This document shows, one piece after another, positions 22,567 to 35,461 of a stretch of 64,000 nucleotides of DNA. This stretch comes from Glutinoglossum americanum (taxonomy: Eukaryota > Ascomycota > Geoglossomycetes > Geoglossales > Geoglossaceae). The DNA is taken from the NCBI GenBank assembly GCA_020080175.1, contig JAGHQL010000122.1, forward strand, positions 17,475-81,474, read 5' to 3'. Each line of letters begins with the position of its first letter. Position 1 is the first letter of the stretch. Both the position numbers and the translations under genes were made by a program. The notes under the pieces are model-generated. The model was not told where the DNA came from, did no database searches, and saw only the letters and a program-made list of their open reading frames with translations.

Positions 22567-24911
22567 ATGGAGCCTGGGAAGGGCCCAAGTAACTCAATAT
22601 TCAATATGGTAGGCAAGAAGCCGCAGCCGCAGCAGGTAAGTTTAAACCAATTTATGAGACGGAATTGAGCTTTCATAACTAACGAGTTATATTACTTCAC
22701 AGGAAATGGTCCAGGTTGGTTCGTATTATTTGGATCCTAGATTGAATTTCCTGCAGATCTGCATCTGTGTGAATACTCACACTTAAACTGTAAGGGAAAT
22801 TATAGATATGCTAACTAACTTATATTATTGTGGTCTCCAGAGCGCTCAGAGTATACTCCCACTCCTCCTAGGTCATCTACTTCTGCTCGGCGCTAACGTC
22901 CGCTGAAGTAGATCAGCTTCCCCTTTCTGGCGGTCACGGGTTTCCCATACCCAAAGGGAGACATCTAAGACTCGAGAACCAAATATCGTGGTCGGTGCAT
23001 CCTACTCGCACGCGGATATGTTAAAGTTTGACTCTCTGTAAGCATAAACCGCCCAGAAACTCACGGCTAATACATGACAAGAGTGCAAATTGTGTTGACC
23101 TGATGGTGTCGCAAGCTCGCTGTCTTCTCGGCCACGGACACCTCCAACTTCCTCCTATGCCAATAGCCGTGGAACAGGCACACCTCCACTTTCTGGTTCG
23201 GCCGTAACTTCGCCTCCTCCCCGGACTTATGGCGACTTCCTATCCCGTACAAATGATGATTGGAACGCTGAGGAAGATGATGATGATGACGAAGAGGCTT
23301 TTGGTTATGACGACGACGATGAAGATGAATTCGGTTTACCAAGCATTGCGAGTATGAGAAGAAAGGGCAAGCGATTAGCGAATAGTAAAGGCAAAGGACC
23401 CGGGGGAGGACCAAGTACTTATCGTAATGGAAGCGGTGACTCGGGAATTGGCCCAGAGCCTGGTAGACGGAGAGCAAATAGCTCGGATATTACTGAAGAA
23501 AGAGGGCCTCCAAACTACCCAACAACTAGAAAGAGCGAAGGAAAGATTTTAAGGCCACAGTACAAAGAGATTTTAAGAGGTCTGTCTGTCTGGGCAGTTG
23601 TAGCCCTGAGCCTTGGATGCTTACTCTATCCTTAGACCCTGCAAATTCTCTTCATCTCGTCGATCACCCACCTATTCCAGCCAATGCCACATCCAAAGAA
23701 GTTGACGCACATTCCGCCAGAATATCTCGCATTAACAAGTTCAAACGTATACTCCAAGCTAGTTCCATATCACTTTCTGATCTCCGAGATTCCTCGTGGT
23801 CTGGCATCCCAGAAGAACTGAGAGCAATGACTTGGCAATTATTGTTGGGGTATCTCCCAACAAGTAGTGAACGACGAGTAACTGCTCTTGAGCGCAAACG
23901 TAAGGAGTACCTTGATGGTGTCCGTCAAGCTTTCGAACGAGGCACTTCTGGAGGTCTGGGGCCCGTCGGAGCCGGAGCTGGTTCATCATCTGCCCTTCCT
24001 ACAAATACGGGGCGTGTTAGGGGTCTGGACGAGGCAATTTGGCACCAAATTAGCATTGACGTGCCCCGGACCAATCCACATCTTGAGCTCTATGGCTACG
24101 AGGCAACACAGCGCTCTCTTGAGCGTATTCTTTATGTATGGGCCATTCGTCACCCAGCCAGTGGTTATGTCCAGGGCATCAATGATTTAGTTACCCCCTT
24201 TTGGCAAGTCTTCCTTGGTTGCTATATTACAGACCCGAATATCGAGAGTGGTATGGATCCCGGGCAGCTTCCTAAATCCGTACTAGATGCTGTGGAGGCA
24301 GATTCGTTCTGGTGCCTCACAAAGTTGCTTGACGGGATTCAGGACAATTACATCTTCGCACAGCCAGGAATCCAAAGACAAGTTTCAGCGTTGAGAGATC
24401 TGACGATGAGAATCGATGCAGGCTTAGCGAATCACTTAGAAAAGGAGGGAGTGGAATTCATACAGTTCAGCTTCCGATGGATGAACTGTTTGTTGATGAG
24501 GGAAGTTAGCTTGAAGAATACAATTCGGATGTGGGACACATATATGGTACGACGTGTATTAACTGCCCTGGAGGATTGGTTGCTAATGGATCTCAATTAG
24601 GCTGAGGAGCAGGGTTTCTCAGATTTTCATCTCTATGTTTGCGCGGCGTTCCTGGTCAAGTGGTCTGATCAACTTGTTAAGATGGATTTCCAGGTAATTA
24701 GAACCGCAGCTCACGCGGAATAGGATTTGGCTAACACTGCGATATTCAGGAAGTTATGATGTTTCTACAGGCTCTCCCGACGCGAGATTGGACAGAAAAG
24801 GATATCGAGCTTCTTCTTAGCGAAGCTTTTATCTGGCAGAGCTTGTTCCGGGGCTCGAGTGCGCATCTGAGAAACTCGGGCACCACGCTACATCCGCCTG
24901 TTCAGCCTTGA
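22567..24911 (+). CDS. GYP1: TBC-domain Rab GTPase-activating protein, Gyp1/TBC1D22 type
   Basis: This is a GTPase-activating protein for Ypt/Rab proteins (yeast Gyp1 acts on Ypt1 at the Golgi). Eight exons (22567-22635, 22703-22718, 22841-22871, 22912-23037, 23116-23579, 23636-24546, 24601-24693, 24750-24911) give 623 residues. The N-terminal third is Ser/Pro-rich with an acidic block (AEEDDDDDDEEAFGYDDDD). The TBC domain begins around residue 265 with SSWSGIPEELRAMTWQLLLG, carries the catalytic Arg region as RTNPHLELYGYEATQRSLER and the Gln finger as SGYVQGINDLVTPFW, and continues VEFIQFSFRWMNCLLMRE and LKNTIRMWDTYM. The first exons are very small (16 and 31 bases) and one intron would be only 40 bases, so the 5' model is tentative. 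An alternative Met is at 22606. Confidence 0.9.
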
Positions 24912-25288
24912 TCGCTCTTTTGGGCTTTGCTGGGGTTATTTGTCGTGCATATATAGTTATGTGGAGCTTCAGGCGAGCTCTTCAACCGAAACAGCTATCA
25001 TTTCGACACAAAGACATAGCATTCTAAATACGAATGCTATCTTGGGGCTTTTTTGGTGTAGTAGATATATATATATGAGTAGCATATTATGGTTTTGCGG
25101 TCGCATGCGACCAAAATTGGCGTTAAGTAATATTCCATATGGAGTATGGGGTACTCTGTGCTTGGGATTGTTTTGATGTTTAAGCGAACGACACATGGAG
25201 GTGGGCATCACGGCAGCATCACTCCTGGCATTACCAACGGTTCAAAGGCAAATACACGTAGCCGCTTGATACTAATGTACCTTGCAAT
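24912..25288. other. Intergenic region GYP1 to DUF2421 gene
   Basis: A 377-base gap. It includes an AT repeat near 25066 and a perfect 14-base palindrome at 25099-25112. It probably holds the GYP1 terminator and the next promoter. Confidence 0.5.
25099..25112. repeat. Perfect 14-base palindrome
   Basis: GGTCGCATGCGACC is fully self-complementary and flanked by TTTT and AAAA two and zero bases away. It could be a dimeric factor site or part of a 3'-end hairpin of GYP1. Confidence 0.8.
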
Positions 25289-28200
25289 ATGAGCTCCAGC
25301 TCCACAACGAGCCGAGGGCTGCCTTTATCTGCACCTCGCGTTTTCAGGTCGAATGTAAGCATCTCCCTAGCTGCCTCAGCAAAAGCCAACAACTCATGTG
25401 CTCCCCAGCTGCGCCAGGCAACACTGATAATACCTCGCACCGGCGAGCGCGTCAAAAGATCCTTTACCCTTCGAGGCACTTCGAGATTTATGAGACGGAA
25501 TGCAGATGGCGCAGTCGACGACCGAACACCACTGCTTCAACGATCAGATACGGGACCCCCTCAGCAAGGGACTCTCGGAACGATCATCGCGTTTGGGAAA
25601 TATGAACTGAGGAATGCATATCGATTTGCCGTTTCTGGAACCGGACAGGGCATTTTTAAATGCAGCTTGGCGTACTTTTTAGGGAGTATGGCCACTTTCG
25701 TTGGGCCAGTTACAGCTTTGTTAGGAAAGCAAGATGGGAAGCACATGGTCGCCACGATTACGGTATATTTCAATCCTGCGAGATCTCAAGGTAGCATGCA
25801 TGAAGCAACGATTCTTGCGACCCTGGCGTTTATGTATGCCGCGTTCATTTCATTCACTAGTATGGGCGTTTCAATATTATTTGGGGCATGGGATATGGTT
25901 GCAATTGGCCGTGCCGTCATTCTTATTGTTTTCCTCGGTGGTGGACTTGGATTCGTTGGTTGGCTAAAACAAAGATTGGAGAACCCTCTGGTCAATGTAG
26001 CTTGTTCGCTCACGTCATTAGCTATAATCTCCGTCTTGACCAAGGAGGAAGCAGTGCAGATGGGCACTTTTTCCTATGGGAAAATCCTTCAAGTTCTCAA
26101 AATGGTCGTCATGGGGGGTATAATAACTAAGGTCGTCTGTTTGGTTGTGGGACCTATTTCCGCAAGAAAGGAACTTCGGTGAGCCTCCTTCAGACTTTAT
26201 TAGGCCAAATTAACATGATATCCACAGGGAGGCCATGATCAAAGCGACAGACTCGTTCAGTGACATGCTAGCTACGATAACTCGGGGTTTCTTGAATGGA
26301 TCTGAGGAAGAACTGCATAACCCATCGTTCAATGCGGCATCAAACCGCTACAAGTCCGTATTTACCTCTCTCACTAAGAACCTAAGGGAGGCGAAATATG
26401 AGCATTTTGTGTTCGGCACAGAGAGTGAGTATCATGTCGAAGCTAGGCTTGTGGATTGCATGCAACGACTCGCTCAGAATATCGGCGGGCTGAGGAGCTC
26501 TGCCGAAACACAGTTTGGTCTCCTCTCGCAAAAAACCATTGGAGGTTTGACCACTCCAGTCAGTCCGTTAGCTTCACTAACTACCCCATCAACCCCATAC
26601 CCTTCAATGTTTTCATCAGGCATCATCTCACCACTGGAACGACAGGGCTCGCTCACAGCAATATATGAAGTGCCCGAAGAAAACGGAAAAGGAGGTAGGA
26701 GTCTAATTAAGGAAAGCGAACCGCCGGGCCATACTAGCGATCAGGATAACAGTCTATCAATTACCGGGTCCCCAATTGAAATATTCGAAAAGTTTATAAT
26801 GCATCTCGGTCCCTCAATGGTATGACTAGTGTTGTTTCTTCCTCAAAAATCCCTACTGATAGTCAAATCAGAAGTCCCTTGCCTACACTTTAAAGCAGAC
26901 ACTTGACGAGCTTCCATTTGGGCCTGGCCCGGAGTATCGTATTGCAATAAACACTCAATTCAGAACTAGCCTTGTCGATGCAATTGAGTTGTATAGTGAC
27001 GCTAGAGGAGAGGCACTGAACCTGTTGTACCAAAAAAATGAGCTAAATAAGGAAAGACCGTTGGATGTGGTGGCAGATTTCGAAGAAGTAGCTGCAAGTT
27101 GCGGATACTTCAGTTACAGTCTTCTAGATTTTGCGGAGGAGATGAAGGTCTTCCTTGATGTACTTGACGAGCTTAAAAGGGTGAACGAAGAAGATTGCCG
27201 TTCCTGGAAGTGGCTCATGTTTTGGCGGAATATACAGATTAGGGATCGAAAGGAAAGATCCAGAGATGGTGGTGGGTGTTACTCTTTGCCCTTGTTTAAT
27301 CACAACGCTAACGAGACGAACAGAATGCCAGAGGCTCCATTCGAGTGAAGCTGGGGAACAGGCTATGCCTCATGTAGTATCAAACCCCCGGCAGAACTAT
27401 GGCACCCCTATCTCTCAGTCAAACAGCGGGTTGAAGCAGCGTGGCATAAAATATTTCTTATGGGGAATCATTCGCTGGCTTCGCAAGGATGACAAAAGAT
27501 TCGCCATCAAAGTTGGTGTTGGAGCAGCAATCTATGTAAGATAGCTACAGCACCCTTGGTGGCGACCAGCTAATGAAAGACAGGCACTGCCGTCTTTTAT
27601 TCCCAAGACTAGGCCAATATACTCGTGAGTGCAACAGTGCGGGTTTATAGTTTGGCATACTAATTCCTCAATAGGCACTGGCGTGGCGAATGGTGAGCAT
27701 CCTCCCTACTACTATCAGCATTACTAACATGCCCAGGGGTCTACTATCTTATATGCTGGTATGAGACAACCGCTCCAATAATGACTCGAGACACCTCTAA
27801 GGCGATATAGGTTTGCTCAATGACCATTGGATCCTCAAACACTACCGGATTAGCTCGGTGAGTTTGCCCTAGCGAACTCCGTACGTCCGAGGAGTGGTTA
27901 ATACGGCTCAGGTTTGTTGGCACGTGCATCGGAGCCATATGCGCGGTGATTGGGTGAGTAGGCCCCAACTATTTGGCAGTCTTCCCACTGAAGCAAGGTA
28001 GCTGGGTCATATCCCATGGAAACCCTTACGCTCTTGCCACACTGGGTTGGGTTATGTCTCTAGGTTGTTTCTATATCATCTTAGCCCAAGGAAAAGGCCC
28101 TATGGGCCGGTTTATCCTTTTGACTTATAACCTCTCATGCCTATACGCTTATTCCTTGTCTGTCAAAGATGATGAAGATGATGACGATGAGGCGCGTTTC

Positions 28201-29281
28201 TACCTATGCCCATCCACAACACTTGTCGACTAACTCTTCTGTAGGGAGGGACCACCCCTAGAATAATGGAAATCGCACGTAGGTCAACGTTTTTGTGTGT
28301 TCCCTTCTCTAAACCGTAGCCCGGGTTAACGTTTATCAGTACACCGCGTTGTAGCAGTAATGTCCGGATGTCTCTGGGGGTTATTTATTACTAGGATTAT
28401 GTAGGAGACTACTCCATATTGTGCGTGCAAATGACTAGGCTGACAAGCGTGGGTTTTAGCTGGCCGATCAGCGCACGGCAAAAGCTCCAAGACGGCCTCA
28501 GCGTTCTTTGGCTTCGGATGGCACTTATTTGGAAACGCGACCCTCTATCCACTCTGACTGAGTTCGTCAAAATCCCTGTGTTGACTTCAATTTCTTAGAC
28601 TAATTATCCCGCAGAGGCGAATCTCTAAATGCGTACATGAACATTAGCGAGGAGCTCGAACTTCAGCGTTATCTGACCCGCCTCGAAAGCTTACGAGCCT
28701 CTGCAGTCTCTGAATTTGATTTCAAAGAGCCTTTCCCGGAGGAAACTTACTCGAGGATTCTCAAAAGTACGAGCAATATGCTCGACGCTTTTCACGCAAT
28801 GAACGTCATTATTTCAAAAGACCTCCGTACCTCGGAGAGAGAGGTTGAGATATTGAAGTTCACCGCAAATGAGAGGGCGCAGCTGTGTGCAAGAATAAGC
28901 CATTTATTCCAGGGTCAGTTGTCCTTGAGGATCGGGTGGCGGTTTATGCTCATAACAAATATAGTTTTGGCTTCTTCCATGAAGCTCGAGTACCCCATGA
29001 ACAGTGCGCTGCCCAGCACAGAGCATGCGCGTGACAGGCTCTTGGCGAAAATGTTTAGATATCGCTCTAGTGGTAAACGCGCACATTCAACGACTGATGG
29101 AGACTTCGCTTTGCTCTACGCTTACGGTATACTCCCTACATTATTATTTCCAGGCACAAATGACTAATGCTGTGTAATAGCCTTGGTTACGGGGCAGTTG
29201 TCCGCCGAGATTGCGAAACTGGGCACGGAAGTGGAGAGGCTTTTTGGAGTTCTCGATGAGGATCGATTGAAGCTTGAGTGA
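25289..29281 (+). CDS. DUF2421/ArAE_2-type multi-pass membrane protein
   Basis: This is a large membrane protein of the fungal family annotated as brefeldin A sensitivity-related (DUF2421/DUF2422), related in fold to aromatic-acid exporters and FUSC proteins. Its substrate is not established. My model has sixteen exons, 25289-26178 through 29181-29281, totalling 3,210 bases (1,069 residues) in a clean frame. Two membrane blocks are visible. The first is at about residues 120-290 (IFKCSLAYFLGSMATFVG, FISFTSMGVSILFG, AVILIVFLGGGLGFVGW). The second is at about 690-850 (FAIKVGVGAAIY, FVGTCIGAICAVIGW, LATLGWVMSLGCFYIILAQ, RFILLTYNLSCLYAYSL). A long soluble segment lies between them and a cytosolic tail follows. 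The second block is split into tiny exons of 41, 18, 22, 47 and 42 bases (27584-27953). An acidic DDEDDDDE run follows the last membrane segment. Confidence 0.8.
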
Positions 29282-30037
29282 TGGCGGTGGTGTCCTACTT
29301 AGTTTGCTGTATCCGCTAAATCCCGGTCTACTCAGGGCCAATTGTAAATCAAAAGCTTCATCTGGCGGTTTATTGCAGCTCATCATATAGAGGTATAGCA
29401 TACACACAGGCGCCTTGAGGGTATAACTCTTGCAGGAAGGTTTAGTCTATGGTTTTTACCTCCATTGCCCTGACTGATCAGGGAGGATACAAGAAATCAA
29501 TCTTTCCTTAGCAATAATATTTTAGGTTAGAGCGATGAAATCCAGTCGTACCCTAGTAGGCATTGAATCATCGCGCCCCCAATGCCCACCGTTCGTTGTG
29601 ACCACGTCAAGGTGGGCCTCGGATAACTCATTGCGGCTCAGTGAAGAGCATCAGTGGTTACCACTCAATAGAAAGGGGTGAAGTAAAAGTGGATCTCAGC
29701 AAGCAAACGTAGACCGCGGACGAATGCGCCAACATTCCCTCCCATGGCGCTCTCCTGGCCCACATAATATTTTTTTTTAACATGCTTAATAGGTGTCCAC
29801 AGTCCGAAACTGGAACAAAACTTCTTGCACAAAACTCAAGGTGAGGCTCAAAATTAAGCGTCACGATCTACCTCACGAAAAGGATCCAAAAAAAGATCAG
29901 CTATAAATCGTCGACACAAATTCCCAAATACTTCTTCCATCTCAGAGACCAGTTCCACTGGATTCCTCTACTACTGGGCTCTCGAAAGAGGCCCTCATAA
30001 TCGGCTATCTTGCGCAACTCATCCCGCATCGCTCACA
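29282..30037. other. Intergenic region DUF2421 gene to ADA1
   Basis: This 756-base gap shows only short frames on both strands. A T-run at 29769-29777 and an A-rich patch near 29880 are visible. No coding or RNA gene is supported. Confidence 0.5.
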
Positions 30038-31580
30038 ATGCCGGACATCGATCCCGCGGCTCTAAGCCGTTCTATCCCAGCTACGCAGATTTCTACGGTA
30101 TCTCTACCGCCTGTAAAGTCGCTTTCAGGGTCTACCACAAGCACTCCGAAGGTTATTAAGACTATTTCGATAACCCCGCGCATTGACCTAGAGCCTCTGT
30201 ACACTTCGCTGAAGGCGGTGGTTGGAGAGCACTGGGTAGCGTATAAAGAAGCAATCAGTCTCTTTGTATTGGGTAACAATTCACCATACTACTCACTTTG
30301 CGAACCTAATAAGGTGGATGATAATTTTGGAGCCCATTGGCTAATTCGGGGTTCCCACAACAGGGCACTTAAACCAAGCCGAGTTATCGGTGCGAATCGA
30401 CCATTTTATAACGAAGGACGTCAATACAGAACATCTCCACAATCAGCTACTAAGTGCGATTTACGGGAATGTTACAAGAGATCTCCCGGATCATGGGGTG
30501 GCGTCGTGGGTGTCCGCCAACGATAAGCCAACGAATGTCTCAAAACCGGTATCAGGGGATGCGGCGGAGCAGAGGTTAAAGACCGAAGTGATGCAGCTGC
30601 CGGCGAGGGATCGGCGGAGACTGAAAGATATACCACCTGATGTATGTTTTAACCCGCCCTTGACGATTGGGGGGAAGGGGTTCAAGTATACTTTCTGTGT
30701 TGGATGGCTGACAGCTGTGCTACCGCCAACAGATTGACCCGCACAGAATTTTTTCGAATTCGCTCAGTGAATACCACCAGGCGAAGCAAATCAAGATTCC
30801 AGATGTAGTCCCTGCAAGCGCAGGCGGTTTGAACAAAACCAGTATGAACCGACCCTTCCCTTGAACATCCCTCAGCCCCTAAGCCTCCGGAAATTCGAAA
30901 TTACTTGACAATTAACCCCCATTCTCTCTACAGACTGGGACCTCGAAATTAGAAAACGGTATTCGCAACCCCTCGCCTGCGAAACAGGCGAATTCCCAGA
31001 CACCGAGAGCATCAACGCACGTATGGTGCCTATCTGCTATGAAGAAGGCGTTGTCAACGGCGCCAGCGATGGCGCAGCAGCCGCCATGAACGTCGCGATA
31101 GAAACCTTTATCAAAGAAGTCCTAACGGGCGTTTTTGGGCGCGTCCGCAGCAACGGCCCCAGCTACATCATGACATCAACCTACAAACGGCAACTCGAGC
31201 GCGAGGAGGAAGGTTGGCTACGCGGCGACATACAGAAGAACGGCAACTCTCTCCTCCCCATCGAGCAGGCAGCCGCGAGCCAGCGCCCACCATTAGGAAT
31301 GAGCGACTTCCGCCTCGCCCTCGAGATGGGCGACATGTATCTCGGACAGATGCCCTTGACCGTCGAGAAGATCATGTCGAGTTACCTCGAGGGCGAATTT
31401 GAAGATTACCAGAGTATGGAAATGGTCAAGGAAGATGTAGAGATGGCGAATGGGATTGGAGGATCAAGGCCCGACGATGCGCAGTCGACCGCGGAGTCGG
31501 ATTGGGGTTGGGAAGGGGGTGGAGCGGCGGATAGAGAGGCGCTGGGGGCTCTGTTGGATGAGTGTTTGGCGGTGGGGTAG
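30038..31580 (+). CDS. HFI1: SAGA complex subunit Ada1/Hfi1
   Basis: This is a transcriptional coactivator subunit; in yeast, Hfi1/Ada1 carries a histone-fold that pairs with Taf12 and is needed for SAGA integrity. Exons 30038-30272, 30364-30641, 30733-30841 and 30934-31580 give 422 residues. The N-terminal SAGA-Tad1 region is visible as [19 protein letters not shown], then [56 protein letters not shown] and [12 protein letters not shown]. The histone-fold-like part is [19 protein letters not shown] near residue 355. The C-terminal tail is acidic with a DWGWEGG motif. Family assignment rests on these motifs. Confidence 0.85.
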
Positions 31581-32479
31581 CCGCTTCCCCCTCCCACCTC
31601 TTCGTTTTCTACTATTTTCTCTTCGACTCCTGGAGCTGTATAACATATGACTAAAAAAACGACAGGGGGTATGAGCGATATCCGCGCTCCCCCCAGCCGT
31701 CGTTGCTTATTTCCTTCTTTCTGGCGTTTTTCCCGCTATTCTTTCCCCGCCTTCGAAACTCAGGAGAGGAGGCAAACTGGCATAGATGGCGTCCGTCTCT
31801 TTTAGCTTCTTCCGTTGCTACAACCTCTCCCTCCCCTTCTCTCAACCCCAAAATTCCACCCACATCACCCCCTTTTGCTCTCTCTCGACCGCCCCCACTG
31901 TACCACTACCACACCACCTCCTTCCCCCACCGTATCTTTCATCCATCCATCTGCATGGCGTTCTCAATCCTCGTTCCTTTTGCTTTTGCTTTTATCCCGG
32001 AGTGTCGCGGAGCGTTGTGGGCAGGTGTTGATCAGAGATGACCCATGGCTTATCTTTATGAATACGTACGGGCGGCGCAGCTAGGGTTAGGAGGGGGGTT
32101 TTATTATTATTGGCACAAAACACGCACACAAGCAACGCATATAACTGACGTGTATGAAAGAATATGTTCTATGTAACTTTAGTGTAGGGGATACCCCGCA
32201 GCTTTTCTCATCGTGTTTTGAGGACTAGATTTATCGTGGAGAGGTGAGGCGGGAAGGGGACGAACGAGAAGTTTCATTCAGCGGAGTTGACAGGCTGTTT
32301 ATCCATCGTTTATCATCGATTAATTATGTCAACGCCAATCGATAACCTCTTGGTGGTAGCATTAACAGCTAAGCAGCAGGCCAAATCATATAGTTTTTGA
32401 ATGCTCATACATCAAAGTTCCCCCGAACGCCAACCACTTAACCAGCAGCATACCATACACACCAAGAACTAGCTCTTCC
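31581..32479. other. Convergent intergenic region ADA1 / PRP6
   Basis: This 899-base region lies between two converging genes. It has a long pyrimidine-rich stretch at 31780-31960 in which all three + frames stay open for 80-110 codons; the composition explains this, and there is no protein-like sequence. The rest is AT-rich 3' flank. Confidence 0.55.
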
Positions 32480-35461
32480 TCATTCCAGCCTATCCACCAC
32501 CATCTTCAGGGCTTCCTCCACATTCTTTCCCGCATTTCGCGGGTCTTTCGCAACGGCTTGCCACACCTCTCCATGCCGTGGTTCGCTGACGACGCATTTC
32601 GCCAAGACATCCGCTCGTTTCTCCTATTGACAAACCGAAGTCAGCCAAAGAAACAACATAAAAGGTAGATAGCATGCTAGAGTGATGGGGTTTCCTTACA
32701 TCTGTACCATGCTGCAGTAGAAATTTATAATACCACCCCCATGTATCCCCCAAATCTGCATCCAGCAAAATAGATTTCTCAAACCAATTTGCTGCCTTGT
32801 CCAGCCGTCTTTCATACCAAAAAATCCTTGCTACGGTCACAAAGAGGGTCGGATCATTGTCGACCTTCTTGATAGCTTCCAGGCTGCGGGGTTTGCGCTG
32901 TGTGCGAGCTTCCAGGTTCCAGATACTCTCACTCCATAGAAGACCAGAGTTAGGGACCTCTTGGAGGGCTTTCGCCATGAGGACCTTAGCTTGAACAAGG
33001 TTGCCAGCACGCCGCTCGACACGGATGCTCTCGGTCCAGAGCTCTGCATTCTTCGGCACCGCGAGGCGAGCGCGGTCGAGTACTGAGCGAGCTTTGACGA
33101 CCACGCCCGCCTTTTCCTCTAACCTTGATGCTAGAAGCCACAGCGGGACTGACTTCGGGCATGCACGGGTCCCGACTCCGTAGGCTTCACGAGCTTGGGG
33201 TAGCTTGTTATCCGCCTCATAGATCTGGCCTTTCATCATCCATAGCTTGTCTGCCTTTGGGTAGATCTGGAGACCCTCATTGACGAGTACAAGAGCAGCC
33301 TCAGTATTGCCGAGCTGGCGCTCAAACGCCACGCTCTTGATCCAGACACGATCCGTGCCGGCCTCACGCCGGGCAGTGGCGAGAAGTTCACGGGCTTGCT
33401 CAGGTTGATTATTTTCAGCCTCGAGTTTGACGGCCGCAAGCCAGATATCCTCGTTATTAGGATTCTGATTGAAGGCTTTACCGAGGACTATTCGAGCATT
33501 ATCGATTTCGCCTGCCTGCCATTTCTCTTTGGCTAGCATCATCCAGAGCACTTCGCTTTGGGGGCAGGCCTCCACCGCCTTTTCCAGGAGCTGCCATAGT
33601 GCTTCTTTAGTCCCATGGACTTTCTCTAAGTCCGCTGCTGCGAGCCAGGTGGACTTCTTATTAATGAAAACTCGGAGCGCATATGCGTAAATCGCCCTAG
33701 CAGTTTCATATTTCCCGCGAGAGATGCTCGATCGGGCATCTTCCATCCAAATCTCCTTTCTATCGTCGTCTTCATCCAGCCCCCACCCTAAGGTCTCGCG
33801 AATGATAGCTCCACACGTCAGTATCGCACCTTCCTCTTCACATTTCTCTGCTTCAGTGATCCATTCTTCTCGTTTCAACATGGCCGACTCCTTTGCCAGG
33901 GCCTGGACAGCTCGTCTCATCACATTTACCTTCCCTGCATTTCCCATTTGCTCTTGTAGTCTTGCTGCCGCTATCCAAATCTCATGGCTTGTTGGTACTG
34001 CTTTCCTGGCTTTGTTTAAAACAGCCTGCGCGTTTTCAAAAGTCTCCAACCGAGCAAGCGCCAACCATAATTCCACAGACAATGGGATCATCTCTACGGC
34101 CTTGGCTAAGAGTAACCGGGCATCCTCGGGGTTTTCCTCCAGGTTAACAGCCTCTTTCCAGAGTACAACAGACTGCGGGATGTGGTCCAGGGCGTGCCGA
34201 ATGACTCTTTTTTTAGCTCTTGGGTCATTTTCCAGCTTCATAGCCTCGATCCATAGACGTACAGAATGCTCGTTGTTCTTGATAGCATTTGCCGCAATAA
34301 TCTTTGCATTGTGATTTTCGTTAAGTCGGATATTCTCTAGCCATGCATCCTCGCTCTTCGGGCAATGTTCACAGCCTCTAGCAATGACGTTCCTCGCTGC
34401 AACAATCTTCCCTGCATACTCCTCCAGCCGAGCAGCAGCAATCCACCCAGGTGCGTGTTTCTGATTAGTCTTGATGACTGACTCTAGCAGCAATCTTGCG
34501 CGCTTTACATCGCCGACCTGAATTTCTCCAGCCGTTATCTCGGATTTCGAAAGGCTAGTAAGGTAGCCCTTTGGGTCTATGTTGGTAGCACTCCCAACCA
34601 CAGAGTCTGTTCCGGAACCAGCTGCGGCCTGGTCCAGACGGACCTTAAGCACTTTATCCCGCGCAGCTCCGATATCCGCAAAGTTTGTCATCGTACCGTC
34701 TGCATTGTCCGCAGATGACGAATTTGAAACTCCTTCATCCATCACACTTGTCTCAAACTGTGTGGAGTCCCTCGCCCCGGCGATGACGCTATCTGGTACA
34801 GCATAGAATTTCTGACGTAGATTTTGCTTCGCCCGTCGATTCTTTCCAGTAAGATCCCCAACTTCGGGCAAACTAGCCCAGTCTTCATCGCTCACAGTGA
34901 CCAATGCCCTCTTTAAGTCGACGAACTGTTGTTGGATTTTCGGGTTGTTACGCTCATATTCTTCGCGCTCTTTCTTTTCGCGAGCTTCCCTGTAGGTAGT
35001 GAAAGGTTCAAGTCGGTAATCTGTCCAGAAACATCCAAAGAATATGATAAACCACATGTCTTTCTGAAGGACAAGGGGAAACAGTAAAGGGAGGTGACCA
35101 ACCTTCTAACCTTCCGCCTTTTATCCATTCTCTCATCTACCTCCTGGTATATCCTATCCGCCTCATCATCGTCTTTATCGTAGGCCCCAGTTGCGAATAG
35201 CCCAACCTCATTCTCAGGATCCTGGTAGCGGTCATCGTCATCATCGTCATCCTTCTTTTCAGGAGCACCATACGCCGTAGGGGGAGCAGCTCCCAGCTGT
35301 GCTGCTCGTTTTGCAAGGGCCTCCTTGATCTGCTCTTCACTTGGTCCCTCACGCGCGGGTCCAAGGTCAGAGCGGGTCATAAAACCTGTAGCACCGCGCC
35401 CGAGACCAGCAACATAGTTCTCAGGTGCAGCCTGACTCAGGAAATCTTTGCGGCCCGACAT
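32480..35461 (-). CDS. PRP6: Pre-mRNA splicing factor Prp6/Prp1 (U5/U4-U6 tri-snRNP)
   Basis: This is a scaffold protein that bridges U5 and U4/U6 snRNPs in the tri-snRNP. Exons 35103-35461, 32700-34989 and 32480-32623 give 930 residues, close to known orthologues. The PRP1 N-terminal domain is visible (RKDFLSQAAPENYVAGLGRG, GFMTRSDLGPAREGPS, an acidic DDDDDDDRYQDPENEVGLF block, DDEADRIYQEVDERMDKRR). From about residue 270 there is a long array of HAT/TPR-like repeats with the recurring (L/I)W(L/I)xAxxLE pattern, e.g. HAPGWIAAARLEEYAGK, VRLWIEAMKLEND, SVELWLALARLETFE, VWIKSVAFERQLGN. The C terminus after the last intron ends in NVEEALKMVVDRLE. The gene is divergent from DIM1 with a 203-base gap. 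Confidence 0.94.

Noticed and set aside
22236-22676. 146-codon minus-strand frame between HRP1 and GYP1
   Set aside because: It overlaps the GYP1 first exon and the shared promoter, has no domain and no splice support.
31703-32084. Three overlapping + frames of about 80-110 codons
   Set aside because: All result from one pyrimidine-rich tract lacking stops; the translations are Pro/Ser/Leu low-complexity.
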